DNA from: JAEUPI01 sp963814435 | Lineage (GTDB): Bacteria > Pseudomonadota > Gammaproteobacteria > Burkholderiales > Burkholderiaceae_C | DNA: 64,000 nt | Direction of reading: 5' to 3' | Assembly: GCA_963814435.1 (NCBI GenBank) | Contig: CAWFCV010000006.1 | Span: 356,130-420,129 of the forward strand | In this document: piece after piece, positions 1 to 9,790 of the stretch | Position numbering within the stretch: the stretch's first letter is position 1 | Layout of the letters: the number at the start of each line of letters is the position of its first letter | Program-made: the position numbers and the translations under genes | The notes under the pieces: generated by a model | Database searches by the model: none | The model's input: the letters and a program-made list of their open reading frames with translations, nothing else | Told to the model about the DNA's origin: nothing

Positions 1-515
1 CTTCACGCGCGGCAGCTTCGGCCGCGGCGCGTGCGGCGGCCTCGCTCGCCTCGCGATCGCGACGATCCTGCTCTTCGCGCTGGCGGCGCAGCTGATCTTC
101 CTCTTGGCGGCGCACCAGCTCGGCTTGACGCGCCGACTCCGACTTCGCGGCGCTGCTGTTCGGCCTCGTCGATGACCGGCGCAGCCGGCTCTTCCACCGC
201 GGCGACCGGCGAATCCTCGCGCTTGACGAAGACACGCTTCTTGCGCACCTCGACCTGGATCGTGCGCGCCTTGCCCGATGCGTCGGCCTGCTTGATCTCG
301 CTGGTCGACTTGCGCGTCAACGTGATCTTCTTGCGTTCGCCGCCCGCCGTTCCGTGCGATGTGCGCAAGAAGTCCAGCAGGCGTTCCTTGTCGGCATCGG
401 TCAGCTTGTCGTCGGGCGACTGCTTGGCGACGCCGGCGGATTGCAGCTGCTCGATCAATGCCCCGGCCGGCCGATTCAGCTCGGCGGCGAATTGGGCAAC
501 TGTGGTCACGGCCAT
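1..515 (-). CDS. infB: Translation initiation factor IF-2, N-terminal part (runs off window)
   Basis: This is the start of IF-2, the GTPase that places initiator tRNA on the 30S subunit. Only the N-terminal region is inside the window. The first ~55 residues form the IF2_N domain typical of Betaproteobacteria (MAVTTVAQFAAELNRPAG), followed by a lysine/arginine-rich stretch and the beginning of the long charged Ala/Glu/Arg linker. The ATG is at 513-515. Near position 150 the frame changes: removing one base restores a linker of the type SESARQAELVRRQEEDQ, so I read a one-base insertion rather than a real truncation. It is the last gene of rimP-nusA-infB, 53 bases after the nusA stop. Confidence 0.93.
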
Positions 516-568
516 TGCTGCGGTTCCTTGGCTTTAACTTCTAGCGTTCTTGCGTTTCAATTGCCTGA

Positions 569-2048
569 TCAGGCCGTGAACCAGTGTTCGCGAGCCTTCA
601 TGATCAGGGTCTTCGCCTGCTCGTCGCCGATGCCGGTCAGCTCCTGCAACTCGTCGACGGCCAGGTCGGCCAGGCCGTCACGGGTGTGCACACCGCCATC
701 GGCCAGCTTGGCAATCAGTTCCGGCGTCAGGCCTTCGAGGTCGCGCAGGTCCTGCGACACCTCGTCGACCCGCTCCTCGCGCGCGATCTCCATCGTCAGC
801 AACGCATCCTTGGCGCGGGTGCGCAGCTCGCTGATGGTGTCCTCGTCGAAGGATTCCATCTCGAGCATCTCCTGCAGCGGCACGTAGGCCACTTCCTCGA
901 GGCTGGTGAAGCCCTCGGCGATCAGGATGTCGGCGACTTCCTCGTCGACGTCGAGCTTGTCGACGAACAGCTTGCGCACCGAGTCGGACTCCTGCGCATG
1001 CTTGGCGCTGGACTCCTCGGCCGTCATGATGTTGATGCGCCAGCCGGTCAGCTCGGAGGCCAGGCGCACGTTCTGCCCGCCGCGGCCGATGGCGATGGCC
1101 AGGTTCTCCTCGTCGACCACCACGTCCATCGCGTGCTTCTCCTCGTCGACGACGATCGACTGCACGTTGGCCGGCGCGAGCGCGCCGATCACGAACTGGG
1201 CCGGGTCTTCAGACCACAGCACGATGTCGACCCGCTCGCCGGCCAGCTCATTGGTCACCGCGTTGACGCGCGAGCCGCGCACGCCCACGCAGGTGCCGAT
1301 CGGATCGACACGCTTGTCGTGCGACTGCACCGCGATCTTGGCGCGCGAGCCGGCGTCGCGGGCGCAGCTCTTGATCTCGAGCAGCCCCTGCTCGATCTCG
1401 GGCACCTCCTGGGCGAACAGCTCGATCATGAAGCCGGGCGCCGAGCGCGACAGCATGATCTGCGGCCCGCGCGCGGTGGGGTCGATGCCGGCGATGAACA
1501 CGCGCACGCGGTCGCCGGTGCGCAGGTTTTCCTTGGCGATCATCTCGCTGCGCTTCAGGCGCCCTTCGACGCGGCCCGACTCGATGATCAGGTCGCCCTT
1601 GTCCATGCGCTTGACCGTGCCGACGAAGATCTTGTCGCCGCGCGCCAGGAAGTCGTTGAGCAGCTGCTCGCGCTCGGCGTCGCGGATCTTCTGCAGGATC
1701 ACCTGCTTGGCCGCCTGGGCACCGATGCGTCCGATCGGCACCGAATCGATCGGCTCCTCGATGAAGTCGTCGACCTCGATGTCAGCGATCTGCTCCTTCG
1801 CCTCGAACAGCAGGACTCTCCGAGTCGGGCAGTTGCAGGCCCGCCTCGTCCGGCACCACGTGCCAACGGCGGAACGTCTCGTAGTCGCCGGTATCGCGGT
1901 CGACCGACACCCGGATATCGACCTCGCCGCCGTGCAGCTTCTTGGTGGCCTGCGCCAGCGCCGACTCCACCGCGCCGAACACGACATCGCGGTCCACGCT
2001 CTTCTCACGTGAGATGGCGTCGACCAGCATCAACATTTCGCGATTCAT
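569..2048 (-). CDS. nusA: Transcription termination/antitermination protein NusA (one frameshift)
   Basis: NusA binds RNA polymerase and controls pausing, termination and antitermination. The N-terminal RNAP-binding domain begins at the ATG 2046-2048 (MNREMLMLVDAISREKSVDR). It is followed by S1, KH1 and KH2 domains (GVRGSRVNAV and AIGRGGQNVRLASELTG are visible) and two C-terminal acidic repeats ending LIMKAREHWFTA. About 490 residues is the normal length. One frameshift lies near 1812-1820, between LQLPDSE and LLFEAKEQ; removing a single base joins the halves. It sits between rimP and infB in the usual order. An essential gene with one indel is best read as a sequence error. Confidence 0.95.
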
Positions 2049-2085
2049 CGCCTGTTCGCCTTTCGTCAAACTTCGCCGCGCGGCC

Positions 2086-2589
2086 TCAAGCCGCGGCGGG
2101 CCGTGCGCGACGACCCTTGAAATCAACCTTCGGAACCAGGCGCGCCTCGCGCACCTCGTCCAGTTCGAAATCCAGGGCCTGTTCGGGCTTTCCATCCTGC
2201 GGCAGCACCAGCCGCCATCCGCTGTCGCGCGGCGCGAGCGTGCCGCGCCACTTCTTGCGCCCCTGAAACGGCAGGCGCAAGGTCAAGTCCACTTCGCTGC
2301 CGGCAAATCGGGCCCAGTCTGCGGGCTTGCGCAGCGGCCGGTCCAGCCCCGGCGACGACACTTCCAGCCGGGCATAGTCGATGCCGTCGACCTGCAGCGA
2401 GAACTGCAGTTGGCGCGTCACGCGCTCGCAATCGTCGACCGTCACGAACTCGCCAGCGCCGGTTTCGTAGGCGCGACCCGCCACCCGGTCGATGAACACA
2501 CGCAGCAGCCCCCCCGCCGACCGTTCGGCGTCTACCAGGTCGTACCCCAGCGCAGCCACTGTGCGTTCAACTGCCCGCTGCCAATCCAT
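2086..2589 (-). CDS. rimP: Ribosome maturation factor RimP
   Basis: RimP assists 30S maturation and is normally the first gene of the rimP-nusA-infB operon, as here. The intact protein is about 167 residues: an N-terminal alpha/beta domain (DWQRAVERTVAALGYDL) with the family signature YARLEVSSPGLDRPL near residue 95, then a C-terminal SH3-like barrel. I prefer the ATG at 2587-2589, preceded by AAAGGTGA about 10 bases upstream. A GTG at 2602-2604 would add five residues. The gap to nusA is only 37 bases, so the genes are very likely co-transcribed. Its leader contains a strong intrinsic terminator (separate entry), suggesting control by premature termination. Confidence 0.92.
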   Translation of the reverse strand: MDWQRAVERTVAALGYDLVDAERSAGGLLRVFIDRVAGRAYETGAGEFVTVDDCERVTRQLQFSLQVDGIDYARLEVSSPGLDRPLRKPADWARFAGSEVDLTLRLPFQGRKKWRGTLAPRDSGWRLVLPQDGKPEQALDFELDEVREARLVPKVDFKGRRARPAAA

Positions 2590-2647
2590 GTTTCCGGCAA
2601 TCACCTTTCAATTGAGCGCCGCCGCGAGTTGCCGCAACGGCGGTCGA

Positions 2648-2681
2648 GCAAAAAAAATGGGCTGGAAGAAATCCGCCCATT
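2648..2681 (-). terminator. Intrinsic terminator in the rimP leader
   Basis: Read on the minus strand, a hairpin with 7-bp arms AATGGGC/GCCCATT plus an inner GGA/TCC pair is followed at once by eight T residues. It lies 60-90 bases upstream of the rimP start and about 20 bases after the predicted promoter. No minus-strand gene precedes it that needs terminating, because fabI lies on the other strand. It therefore looks like a leader attenuator of rimP-nusA-infB. Confidence 0.75.
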
Positions 2682-2702
2682 CAGCGCATTAGCGAAAGCA
2701 GG

Positions 2703-2731
2703 ATTCTACCCTGCAAGACCCGTACCCGCAA
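2703..2731 (-). promoter_or_regulatory. Sigma-70 promoter of rimP-nusA-infB
   Basis: On the minus strand TTGCGG (2726-2731) and TAGAAT (2703-2708) are separated by exactly 17 bases. The predicted start point, near 2696, places the hairpin terminator inside the first ~50 bases of the transcript. Confidence 0.6.
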
Positions 2732-2802
2732 GCCGACGGCAGCTCCAGGACGCCACATGCGAGAATTCGCGGCGTCCACGACAGCCAGCAACACACCACC
2801 GC

Positions 2803-3589
2803 ATGGGATTCCTCACCGGCAAGCGCCTGCTGATCACCGGCGTGCTGAACAACCGCTCGATCGCCTACGGCATCGCCCGCGCCTGCCACCGCGAGGGGGC
2901 CGAGCTGGCCTTCAGCTACCAGGGCGAACGCTTCAAGGAGCGAATTGCCGAGTTCGCCGCGGAGTTCGGCTCCAAGCTGATCTACGAATGCGACGTGGCC
3001 GACGACGGCCAGATCGACCGCCTGTTTGGCGACCTGTCGCAGGCGTGGCCGCAGTTCGACGGCTTCGTGCACGCGATCGCCTACGCGCCACGCGAAGCGA
3101 TCGCCGGGGACTTCCTCGATGGCATGACGCGCGAGAACTTCCGCATCGCGCACGAGATCTCGGCCTACAGCTTCCCGGCGCTGGCCAAGGCGGCGCTGCC
3201 CCTCCTGCGCTCCGGGTGCCGCGCTGCTGACGCTGTCGTACCTGGGCGCGGTGCGCTACGTGCCGAACTACAACACGATGGGCCTGGCCAAGGCGTCGCT
3301 CGAGGCCAGCGTGCGGTTCCTGGCGCAGAGCCTGGGCGCCCGCGGCGTGCGGGTGAACGGCTTGTCGGCCGGGCCGATCAAGACGCTGGCCGCCTCGGGC
3401 ATCAAGGATTTCGGCAAGCTGCTGATCGGGTTCGCCGCCACGACGCCGATCCGCCGCGCCATCACGATCGACGACGTCGGCAACGTCGCGGCCTTCCTGC
3501 TGTCCGACCTGGCGGCCGGGGTCAGCGCCGAGATCATGTACGTCGACGGCGGCTTCAGCCAGGTGGCGGTGACCGACTCCGGCGCCTGA
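2803..3589 (+). CDS. fabI: Enoyl-[acyl-carrier-protein] reductase FabI (one frameshift)
   Basis: FabI reduces enoyl-ACP with NADH in the last step of each type II fatty acid elongation cycle. The start MGFLTGKRLLITGVLNNRSI has the SDR-like nucleotide-binding segment. The catalytic Tyr-X6-Lys is visible as YNTMGLAK, followed by the GPIKTLAASGI loop and the C-terminal VDGGFS. The frame breaks near 3215-3225; removing one base gives SGAALLTLSYLGAVRYVPNYN, restoring a protein of about 262 residues, the usual size. It is transcribed divergently from rimP. The indel is read as a sequence error because the gene is normally essential. Confidence 0.94.
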
Positions 3590-3608
3590 CCCGCGGCGGC
3601 GCCCGCCG

Positions 3609-5866
3609 CTAGCGGACGCAGTCGACGTAGTAGGTGCGGCGGAAGCCCTCGGTGTCGTTCTCGACCAGGCCGTGCACGTCGGTGTCGAAGCCGGGGAACT
3701 TGGCGTTGAACTCCTGCGCGAACAGCAGGTACTCGACGATGCGGCGGTTGAAGCGCTCGCCCGGGATCAGCAGCGGAATGCCCGGCGGATAGGGCGTCAG
3801 CAATGCGGTCGTGATGCGCCCCTCCAGCTCCTCGATCGGCACGCGCTCGGTGTCGCGGTGCGCGATCCGGGCGTAGGCCTCGGACGGCTTCATCGCCGGC
3901 TGCAGGTCCGACAGGTACATCTCGGTCGTCAGGCGCGCGATGTCGCCCTTGGCGTAGGTCTCGTGGATGGCCTGGCACAGCTCGCGCAGGCCCAGGCGCT
4001 CGTACTTCGGGTGATGCTGGCAGAACTCGGGCAGCACGCGCCACATCGGCGCGTTCTTGTCGTAGTCGTCCTTGAACTGCTGCAGCGCGGTGACCATCGT
4101 GTTCCAGCGGCCCTTGGTGATGCCGATGGTGAACATGATGAAGAACGAGTACAGGCCCGTCTTCTCGACCACCACGCCGTGCTCGGCCAGGTACTTGGTG
4201 ACGATGGCCGCCGGGATGCCGGTCTTGGCGAACTTGCCGGTCACGTCCAGGCCCGGCGTGACGACGGTGCTCTTGATCGGGTCGAGCATGTTGAAGCCGG
4301 GCGCCAGCTCGCCGAAGCCGTGCCACTTCTCGTTGGCGGTCAGCATCCAGTCGTCGCGCTTGCCGATGCCCTCGCCCGCCAGGCGCGGCGGCCCCCAGAC
4401 CTGGAACCACCAGTCCTTGCCCCAGTCCTTGTCGATCTTGCGCATCGCGCGGCGGAACTCCAGCGACTCGAGGATGCTCTCCTCCACCAGCGCGGTGCCG
4501 CCGGGCGACTCCATCATCGCGGCAGCGACGTCGCACGACGCGATGATCGCGTACTGCGGCGACGTCGAGGTGTGCATCAGGTAGGCCTCGTTGAACAGGT
4601 GCCGGTCGAGCCGGCGCGACTCGGTGTCGGCCACCAGGATCTGCGAGGCCTGCGACAGGCCGGCCAGCAGCTTGTGCGTCGACTGGGTCGAGAACACCAG
4701 CGTGTCCTTGGTGCGCGGGCGGTCCTTGCCGATCGCGTGCATGCCCTTGTAGAAGTCGTGGAACGTGGCATGCGGCAGCCAGGCCTCGTCGAAATGCAGC
4801 GTGTCGATGTAGCCGTCCTGCATGGCCTTGATCTGGTCGACGTTGTAGAGCACGCCGTCGTAGGTGCTCTGCGTCAGCGTCAGGATGCGCGGCTTCACCT
4901 TCGCGGCGTCGACACCGGCCAGCAGCGGGTTGGCGGCAATGCGCCGCCGGATCGCCTCGGGCTCGAACTCCGCAGCGCGGGATCGGCCCGATGATGCCCA
5001 GGTGGTTGCGCGTCGGCGTCAGGAACACCGGCACCGAACCGGTCATGATGATCGCGTGCAGGATCGACTTGTGGCAGTTGCGATCGACCACCACCACGTC
5101 GCCCGGGCGCCACCGTGTGGTGCCAGACGATCTTGTTGCTGGTGCTGGTGCCGTTGGTGACGAAGAAGCAATGGTCGGCGTTGAAGATGCGCGCCGCGTT
5201 CTTCTCGCTCGCCGCCACCGGGCCGGTGTGGTCGAGCAACTGGCCCAGTTCGTCGACCGAATTGCAGACGTCGGCGCGCAGCATGTTCTCGCCGAAGAAC
5301 TGGTGGAACATCTGCCCGACCGGGCTCTTCAGGAAGGCCACGCCGCCCGAATGACCCGGGCAGTGCCACGAGTACGAGCCGTCCTGCGCATAGTCGACCA
5401 GCGCCTTGAAGAACGGCGGCGCCACGCCGTCGAGGTAACTCTTGGCCTCGCGGATGATGTGGCGCGCCACGAACTCCGGCGTGTCCTCGAACATGTGGAT
5501 GAAGCCGTGCAGCTCGCGCAGGATGTCGTTGGGGATGTGTTGCGACGTGCGCGTCTCGCCGTACAGGTAGATCGGGATCTCGGAATTCCGGCGCCGGATC
5601 TCGGCGATGAACTTGCGCAGGTTCAGCACCGCCGGGTCGAGCTCGGGCCCGGGTGTGAACTCCTCGTCGTCGATCGACAGGATGAATGCGCTGGCGCGGC
5701 TTTGCTGCTGGGCGAACTGCGACAGGTCGCCATAGCTGGTCACGCCAAGAACCTCCATGCCCTCCTTCTCGATCGCCTGGGCCAACGCACGGATGCCCAG
5801 GCCCGAGGTGTTCTCGGAGCGGAAGTCCTCGTCAATGATGACGATGGGAAAGTGAAAACGCAGCAT
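3609..5866 (-). CDS. Arginine/lysine/ornithine decarboxylase, PLP-dependent (two frameshifts)
   Basis: A fold-type I PLP enzyme of the large bacterial Orn/Lys/Arg decarboxylase family, about 750 residues when repaired. In order: a receiver-like wing domain (residues 1-130), a core with WHCPGHSGG and FFVTNGTSTSNKI, the HFDEAW segment, the PLP-lysine in STHKLLAG, and the C-terminal domain. Frameshifts near 5105 and 4977 split it into three frames; the middle piece carries DRNCHKSILHAIIMTGS. The likely product is agmatine, cadaverine or putrescine, used in polyamine supply or acid resistance. The exact substrate cannot be read here. It converges with fabI, 19 bases apart. A homospermidine synthase lies elsewhere in the window. 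Confidence 0.88.
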
Positions 5867-5994
5867 CGTGGGGCTCCCCGATCGGCGCGGGTTCGGGATT
5901 GCGGTTTCTGGGCAGCGCGCAGTGTAGGACCGATTCGCCTGGGCCGGACTCGATACACTGAGTCGCAGAGGCTTGTGATCGGAAGGCTACAACG

Positions 5995-6429
5995 ATGGAC
6001 TGGAGTGCATCGACGATGTGGTGGCTGGCCGCCGGGGTGCTGGTGGCGGCGGAGCTCGCCACCGGTACGTTCTACCTGTTGATGCTCGCGGTGGGCGCGG
6101 CGACAGCAGCCCTTGCGGCCCACCTGCGCCTGCCTTTCGCTGGCCAGCTGGTGGCCGCCGCACTGGTGGGCGGTGGCGCGGTTGCAGCCTGGCATCTGAA
6201 ACGCTCGCGCGTGGCCAGCGCGCCGGCCAGCGCCAATCGCGACGTCAACCTCGACATCGGCGAGCGGGTGCACGTCGAGCAATGGGACGTCGAGGGGCTG
6301 GCCCGGGTGCGGCACCGTGGCGCCAGCTGGAATGCACGCTTCGCCGGCTCCGGCGCGCCAATGGCCGGCACGCACGTGATCCGGGCCATCGAAGGCAGCG
6401 AACTGCTGCTCGATCGATTGCCTCGCTAA
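5995..6429 (+). CDS. NfeD family membrane protein
   Basis: A short NfeD protein of 144 residues with two membrane segments at the N-terminus (roughly residues 8-28 and 30-62). A C-terminal OB-fold-like domain follows (RDVNLDIGERVHVEQWD ... ARVRHRGASWNARF). NfeD proteins pair with SPFH/stomatin proteins in membrane microdomains, and the next gene is exactly such a protein, 45 bases downstream, so the two form a functional pair. The gene is intact with a normal ATG. No protease domain is present, so this is the short form of the family. Confidence 0.85.
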   Translation: MDWSASTMWWLAAGVLVAAELATGTFYLLMLAVGAATAALAAHLRLPFAGQLVAAALVGGGAVAAWHLKRSRVASAPASANRDVNLDIGERVHVEQWDVEGLARVRHRGASWNARFAGSGAPMAGTHVIRAIEGSELLLDRLPR

Positions 6430-6474
6430 CCGGCCGGTTGGACCCGGCTGGATCTGAAACAGGGAGTACCCGAC

Positions 6475-7390
6475 ATGGAAGTGGTTGCCGTCGTGCTGCT
6501 GGTGATTGCAGCGATCTTCGTGGTTCGCGCCATCAACATCGTGCCGCAGCAGCACGCCTGGGTGGTGGAGAAGCCTCGGCCGCTACGACCGCACGCTGAC
6601 GCCCGGCCTGCGCTTCGTGATCCCGTTCGTCGAGCGTGTGGCCTACAAGCACTCGCTCAAGGAGATTCCGCTCGACGTGCCGAGCCAGGTGTGCATCACC
6701 AGGGACAACACCCAGCTCACGGTGGACGGCATCCTGTACTTCCAGGTCACCGACGCGATGCGTGCCAGCTACGGCGCGTCGAACTACATCGTCGCGATCA
6801 CCCAGCTGGCGCAGACCACGCTGCGCTCGGTGATCGGCAAGATGGAACTCGACAAGACCTTCGAGGAACGCACGTCGATCAACACCGCCGTCGTCAACGC
6901 GCTGGACGAGGCCGCGCTGAACTGGGGCGTGAAGGTGCTGCGCTACGAGATCAAGGACCTGACGCCGCCGGCCGCCATCCTGCATTCGATGCAGGCGCAG
7001 ATCACCGCCGAGCGCGAAAAGCGCGCGCTGATCGCCGCCTCGGAAGGCCGGCGCCAGGAGCAGATCAACATCGCCACCGGCGAGCGCGAGGCATTCATCG
7101 CGCGCTCCGAGGGCGAGAAGCAGGCCGAGATCAACAAGGCGCAGGGCGAGGCCGCGGCCATCACCGCGGTGGCCGATGCCACCGCCGACGCCATCCGCAA
7201 GATCGCCAGCGCGATCCAGCAGCCCGGCGGCGAACAGGCGGTGCAGCTCAAGGTGGCCGAGCGAGCGGTGGATGCCTACCAGCACCTGGCCAAGACCAAC
7301 AACACGATGATCGTGCCGGGCCACATGGGCGAAGTGGCGACGTTGATCGGCACCGCGATGACGCTGATGAAGGGGACGGGCAAGGCCTGA
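6475..7390 (+). CDS. SPFH/stomatin-like membrane protein (QmcA/paraslipin type; one frameshift)
   Basis: The ATG at 6475 has an AGGGAG ribosome site about 8 bases upstream. The first ~20 residues are a membrane anchor (EVVAVVLLVIAAIFVVRAIN) followed by IVPQQHAWVVEKLGRY. The SPFH domain continues with TPGLRFVIPFVERVAYKHS and ends in a long Ala/Glu helix (EREKRALIAASEGRRQEQIN). The frame shifts near 6572, and removal of one C restores it. About 304 residues is typical of the QmcA/paraslipin group. Paired with NfeD upstream, it likely builds membrane scaffolds that affect protease access or membrane fluidity. Confidence 0.88.
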
Positions 7391-7400
7391 CAGTCGCACA

Positions 7401-7406
7401 TAGAAT
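7401..7406 (+). promoter_or_regulatory. Minus-10 element of tRNA-Ser
   Basis: TAGAAT followed by the GC-rich discriminator CGCGC lies 25-30 bases before tRNA-Ser. The same string TAGAATCGCGC stands before tRNA-Arg at 23637. A GC-rich discriminator is typical of stringently controlled stable-RNA promoters. No good -35 was found. Confidence 0.45.
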
Positions 7407-7430
7407 CGCGCTCAGCCCTCCCAGGCCAAC

Positions 7431-7521
7431 GGAGGGATGGATGAGCGGTTTAAGTCGCACGCCTGGAAAGCGTGTGAGGGTTAATAGCCCTCCGCGGGTT
7501 CGAATCCCGCTCCCTCCGCCA
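7431..7521 (+). tRNA. tRNA-Ser(GGA)
   Basis: A complete class II tRNA of 91 bases with encoded CCA. The acceptor arms GGAGGGA/TCCCTCC pair. The anticodon loop reads CTGGAAA within stem CACGC/GCGTG, giving anticodon GGA. The long variable arm GAGGGTTAATAGCCCTC and a T-arm with GGGTTCGAATCCC are present. It reads TCC/TCT serine codons. It follows the SPFH gene by 40 bases and is followed by a partial copy of its own 3' half. Confidence 0.96.
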
Positions 7522-7590
7522 AATGGGCCTGGACAACCGAAGGTTGCGGGGGCACTCGTGAGCGCGCAGCGCTCGGGACGTGACCACCGA

Positions 7591-7642
7591 AGCGGGTGAG
7601 GGTTAACAGCCCTCCGGGGTTCGAATCCCGCCCCCTCCGCCA
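7591..7642 (+). repeat. Partial second copy of the tRNA-Ser 3' half
   Basis: These 52 bases match tRNA-Ser positions 7469-7521 except for three substitutions and one missing C in the T-stem. The anticodon arm, D-arm and 5' acceptor are absent, so it cannot fold as a tRNA. It looks like an att-type scar or a partial tandem duplication, 69 bases downstream of the real gene. Confidence 0.8.
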
Positions 7643-7645
7643 ACG

Positions 7646-7672
7646 AAAAAGAGCGCCGCATGCGGCGCCCTT
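7646..7672. terminator. Bidirectional intrinsic terminator
   Basis: The perfect palindrome GCGCCGCATGCGGCGC (7653-7668) is followed by CCCTTTGC on the plus strand and TCTTTTTCG on the minus strand. It can end the tRNA-Ser transcript and the oppositely transcribed binding-protein gene, whose stop lies 25 bases away. Confidence 0.75.
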
Positions 7673-7694
7673 TGCGTGGCCCGTCGAACCTGAC

Positions 7695-8827
7695 TCAGTT
7701 CAGCGGCACCTTCTTGCCGTCCTTGTACTGGTACAGCGTCATCGCCGGGTTCTTCAGCTCGCCGTCCTTCTCGAAGGCGATGTTGGCCGTCACGCCCTTG
7801 TAGTTCACGGCCGCCAGCTTGGGCAGGTAGACCTTCGGGTCGGCCGAACCGGCATCGCACCATGGCCTGCACCAGCACGCCCGTCGCGTCGTAGGTGTAC
7901 GGCGAGTACACCTGGAACTGCTTCGGATACTTGGCGTCGTAGCGCGCCTTCCAGGCCGTGCCGCCGGGCATCTTGGCCAGCGACGCGCCACCTTCGGCGC
8001 AGACCACGTTGCCCAGCGTCTTGGCGCCGCCCGACAGCTCGATGATCTTGTCGGTGCAGATGCCGTCGCCGCCGAAGTACTTGACGTTGGCCATGCCGAG
8101 CTGCTCCATCTGCCGCAGCATCGGGCCCGCTTGCGGGTCCATGCCGCCGAAGAACACGCCGTCCGGGTTCTTCGACTTGATGGCGGTCAGGATCGCCATG
8201 AAGTCGGTGGCCTTGTCGGTGGTGTATTGCTGGTCGACGATCTCGATGCCCTTGGACTTGGCCGTGGCAGCGAACACTTCGGCCACGCCTTGGCCGTAGG
8301 CGGTGCGGTCGTCGATGATCGCGATCTTCTTGAGCTTGAGGTTGTTGGCGGCATGCAGGGCCAGTCCGGCGCCCAGCGCGTTGTCATTGGCCAACATGCG
8401 GAACGTGGTCTTGAAGCCCTTGCGTCGTCAGCTTCGGGTTGGTGGCCGACGGCGTGACGTGCGGGATGCCGCATTGGTTGTAGATCGCCGAAGCGGGGAT
8501 CGTGGTGCCCGAGTTCAGGTGGCCGACCACGCCGGCGACCTTGGCGTCGCACAGCTTCTGAGCCGCGGCGGTGCCCTGCTTCGGATCGGCCGCGTCGTCC
8601 TCGGCCACCAGTTCGAGCTTGACCTTCTTGCCACCGATGGTCACACCCTTGGCGTTGAGGTCCTCGATCGCCATGCGGGCGCCGTTTTCATTGTCCTTGC
8701 CGTAGTGCGCCTGGGCGCCCGAGACAGGGCCGACGTGGCCGATCTTGACGACCATGTCCTGTGCCGACACGGTCCCGGCGAACAACGCAGCCGTGGCAGC
8801 CACGATGACGTTCAGTTTGACTTGCAT
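7695..8827 (-). CDS. Branched-chain amino acid ABC transporter substrate-binding protein (two frameshifts)
   Basis: A periplasmic LivJ/LivK-type solute-binding protein of about 375 residues. A Sec signal peptide is clear (MQVKLNVIVAATAALFAGTVSAQ). The first lobe contains VVKIGHVGPVSGAQAHYGKD and GVVGHLNSGTTIPASAIYNQ. The second lobe includes KIAIIDDRTAYGQG and PDGVFFGGMDPQAGPML. Frameshifts near 8425 and 7860 are repairable by one base each, and the C-terminus ends LYQYKDGKKVPLN. No permease or ATPase genes are adjacent, so it is an orphan component here. The substrate is assigned from the family, not from visible ligand residues. Confidence 0.9.
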
Positions 8828-8974
8828 GCAATAACCTCCTAGTGGATGAGTTGAGACTGTGAGCCGATGGTTGTTTCTCAACGGCCGACACAATACTCCA
8901 AACCGCTTACCCGGCCATACCGGGAATTCTCGGGTCGTGTGACGGCGAACGCCGCCCTGCCATCAACGCACGGG

Positions 8975-9336
8975 CTAGCCGGCGCGATGACGGGCCACCT
9001 CTTCGGCCACCGCACGGGCCACGATCTCGCGCAGCACGGCCGACAGCTGCTTGCGTGCGTCGTCGGCCAGCGCGGTGGTCAGGCGGTTCAATGCCGGCGC
9101 CAACGCGTCGCGCATCCGGTGTTCGAACAACACGTCGATCTGCGGCTGCAGCCGCACCAGCACCTGTTCGGCGATGCGCGCCTCCTGAACCAGCGCGGTG
9201 GCCAGCAGCGGCGCCGACGCCAGGTCGCTGTCCTGCCGCAGCGGCACGTCCGCTGGCGCGGACGCGACAGGGGCGCGTCGCGCACCACTTCGGTCAGGGT
9301 CGGCACACGCTGCGGCGGAGGCGGTTCGCTGCTCAT
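8975..9336 (-). CDS. Conserved hypothetical protein downstream of holC (one frameshift)
   Basis: I cannot assign a function. The N-terminus MSSEPPPPQRVPTLTEVV is proline-rich. After a frameshift near 9260 the C-terminal ~90 residues are helical, with LVQEARIAEQVLVRLQPQID and LAPALNRLTTALADDARKQL and no transmembrane segment. The helices suggest a soluble coiled-coil or dimerising protein. The start lies 3 bases beyond the holC stop, so it is translationally linked to holC and pepA. Small proteins in this position are common in Burkholderiales (possibly the DUF2486 type), but I am not sure of the family. Confidence 0.6.
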
Positions 9337-9339
9337 GCT

Positions 9340-9773
9340 TCAGGTCGTGGTGGGGTTGATGTGGACCGGTTTCAGGCCCAGGCTTTCATAGTAGCGCCAC
9401 CGCTGCCGGCCGGCCTGCCGTTCGTCGGCGTCGGCGCCCACCAGTTCGACCACGCGCTCGAACCGCGCCACGTCGTCGGCCGGCAGCGGCCCAGGTTCAC
9501 GAGCACCGAGGCTTCGGGCGCCTGCGCGGCATCGTCGACCAGCCAGATCGGCGTGCGGGCCAGTTCGCGATCGATCTTCTGCCCGGCGCGCAGCCGCAGG
9601 TGCGGCACGAACTCCAGTTGCTCGAAGGTCCACAGCAGCGGGTCCAGCCTGGACAGCAGCTCGCCATCGCCGCGCACCTGCACCTTGGCGCCTTGACGGT
9701 AGGCCTTGCGCAACAGCCGGCAGGTGTAACCGAGTTTGTCCGTCAACCCGGTGTGGAACGCCAGCTCGGCCAT
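9340..9773 (-). CDS. holC: DNA polymerase III chi subunit HolC (one frameshift)
   Basis: HolC links the clamp loader to SSB during replication. The N-terminus MAELAFHTGLTDKLGYTCRL and the following GAKVQVRGDGELLSRLDPLLW, FVPHL and TPIWLVDD segments follow the chi fold. The C-terminus, in a second frame after a shift near 9497, reads PLPADDVARFERVVELVG and ends HINPTTT. About 144 residues is normal. It follows pepA by 17 bases, the usual pepA-holC order in Proteobacteria. Here the indel looks like a lost base rather than an extra one. Confidence 0.9.
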
Positions 9774-9790
9774 CGCAGCGCGCCGGCCGT

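Noticed and set aside
584..2266. 560-codon plus-strand frame
   Set aside because: Antisense shadow of nusA and rimP, His/Arg/Asp-rich as expected from high-GC antisense frames.
3268..5097. 609-codon minus-strand frame beginning MVVVDRNCHKS
   Set aside because: Only its first ~40 residues belong to a gene, the frameshifted decarboxylase; the remainder is out of frame and ends antisense to fabI.
7248..7661. 137-codon minus-strand frame containing GGGSGIRTRGGLLTL
   Set aside because: It is the antisense translation of tRNA-Ser and its partial copy, a well-known spurious protein.
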